A DNA stretch of 5,296 nucleotides, taken from assembly GCA_016202845.1 (NCBI GenBank), contig JACQNW010000017.1:1-5296 (forward strand), read 5' to 3'. Source of the DNA: Candidatus Aenigmatarchaeota archaeon (GTDB lineage: Archaea; Aenigmatarchaeota; Aenigmatarchaeia; GW2011-AR5). Positions 5,219 to 5,296 of this stretch are shown piece by piece. Within the stretch, counting starts at the first letter, position 1. Every line of letters begins with the position of its first letter. The translations under genes were made by a program, and so were the position numbers. Below the pieces are notes generated by a model, which was not told the origin of the DNA, did no database searches, and saw nothing but the letters and a program-made list of their open reading frames with translations.

Positions 5219-5286
5219 TCAGTACCTCCGAAAGTAGGGTTAAAGCCAAAGTATTGTGATCCATCCTGAGTGTATTGCAAAGCCAT
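5215..5286 (-). CDS. Doubtful 23-residue minus-strand ORF at the window edge
   Basis: The minus strand reads from an ATG at 5286 for 23 codons (MALQYTQDGSQYFGF, then NPTFGGTD) to a TAA whose bases overlap the ATPase stop codon. The peptide composition is not low-complexity and looks like a protein C-terminus, and convergent genes with touching stops are common. However, an in-frame TGA lies three codons upstream of the ATG, so it would be a tiny protein or the end of a gene broken by a stop or a sequencing error. The rest of 5219-5296 shows nothing else. Confidence 0.2.
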   Translation of the reverse strand: MALQYTQDGSQYFGFNPTFGGTD

Positions 5287-5296
5287 ATGTTTTCAC

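Overview
The window looks like a stretch of an archaeal chromosome, probably from an uncultivated small-genome (possibly DPANN-type) lineage. The lineage is inferred from style, not proven. Three things point to archaea. The RNase Z is of the short type with an archaeal-looking SHWHADHF metal motif. TATA-like boxes lie about 25 bp upstream of start codons, as expected for leaderless transcripts. Arginine codons are mostly AGA/AGG in an A/T-rich, lysine-rich coding background.

Layout. Positions 1-78 hold the 3' part of a structured leader in front of a small basic two-helix membrane protein (79-336). A gene-free stretch (337-566) carries a TATA-like box and a long, hairpin-rich leader. It leads into ribonuclease Z (567-1484), followed after 10 bp by a PIN-domain protein (1495-1989). 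A 48-residue protein that is easy to miss lies on the minus strand (1963-2109); its 3' end overlaps the 3' end of the PIN gene. It is divergent from a nucleoside 2-deoxyribosyltransferase-fold protein (2161-2577). Both start codons of that pair sit at the same distance from one palindromic TATA box. A complete P2A-type calcium ATPase (2609-5218) fills the rest, with its own leaderless-type promoter. The last 78 bp hold only a doubtful 23-codon minus-strand ORF.

The most unusual signal is that the leaders of the first two plus-strand genes are copies of one element. They share blocks TTTGGAGTAT, TGTAAAG-CCTTT, GAGGAAA-GACGC, a perfect 14-bp palindrome (GACGCGTACGCGTC) and a 16-nt block ending exactly in the ATG of both genes. 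The RNase Z copy differs by extra segments that fold on themselves (two hairpins with GGAA tetraloops) or pair with each other across the palindrome. This is the pattern of a structured cis-acting RNA or a dispersed element, possibly undescribed. The other three plus-strand genes lack it.

Functionally, RNase Z matures tRNA 3' ends and the PIN protein is probably another RNase, so the two may form an RNA-processing unit. Alternatively, the PIN protein and the small minus-strand protein may be a toxin-antitoxin-like pair. The ATPase and the deoxyribosyltransferase-like protein appear to be independent units.
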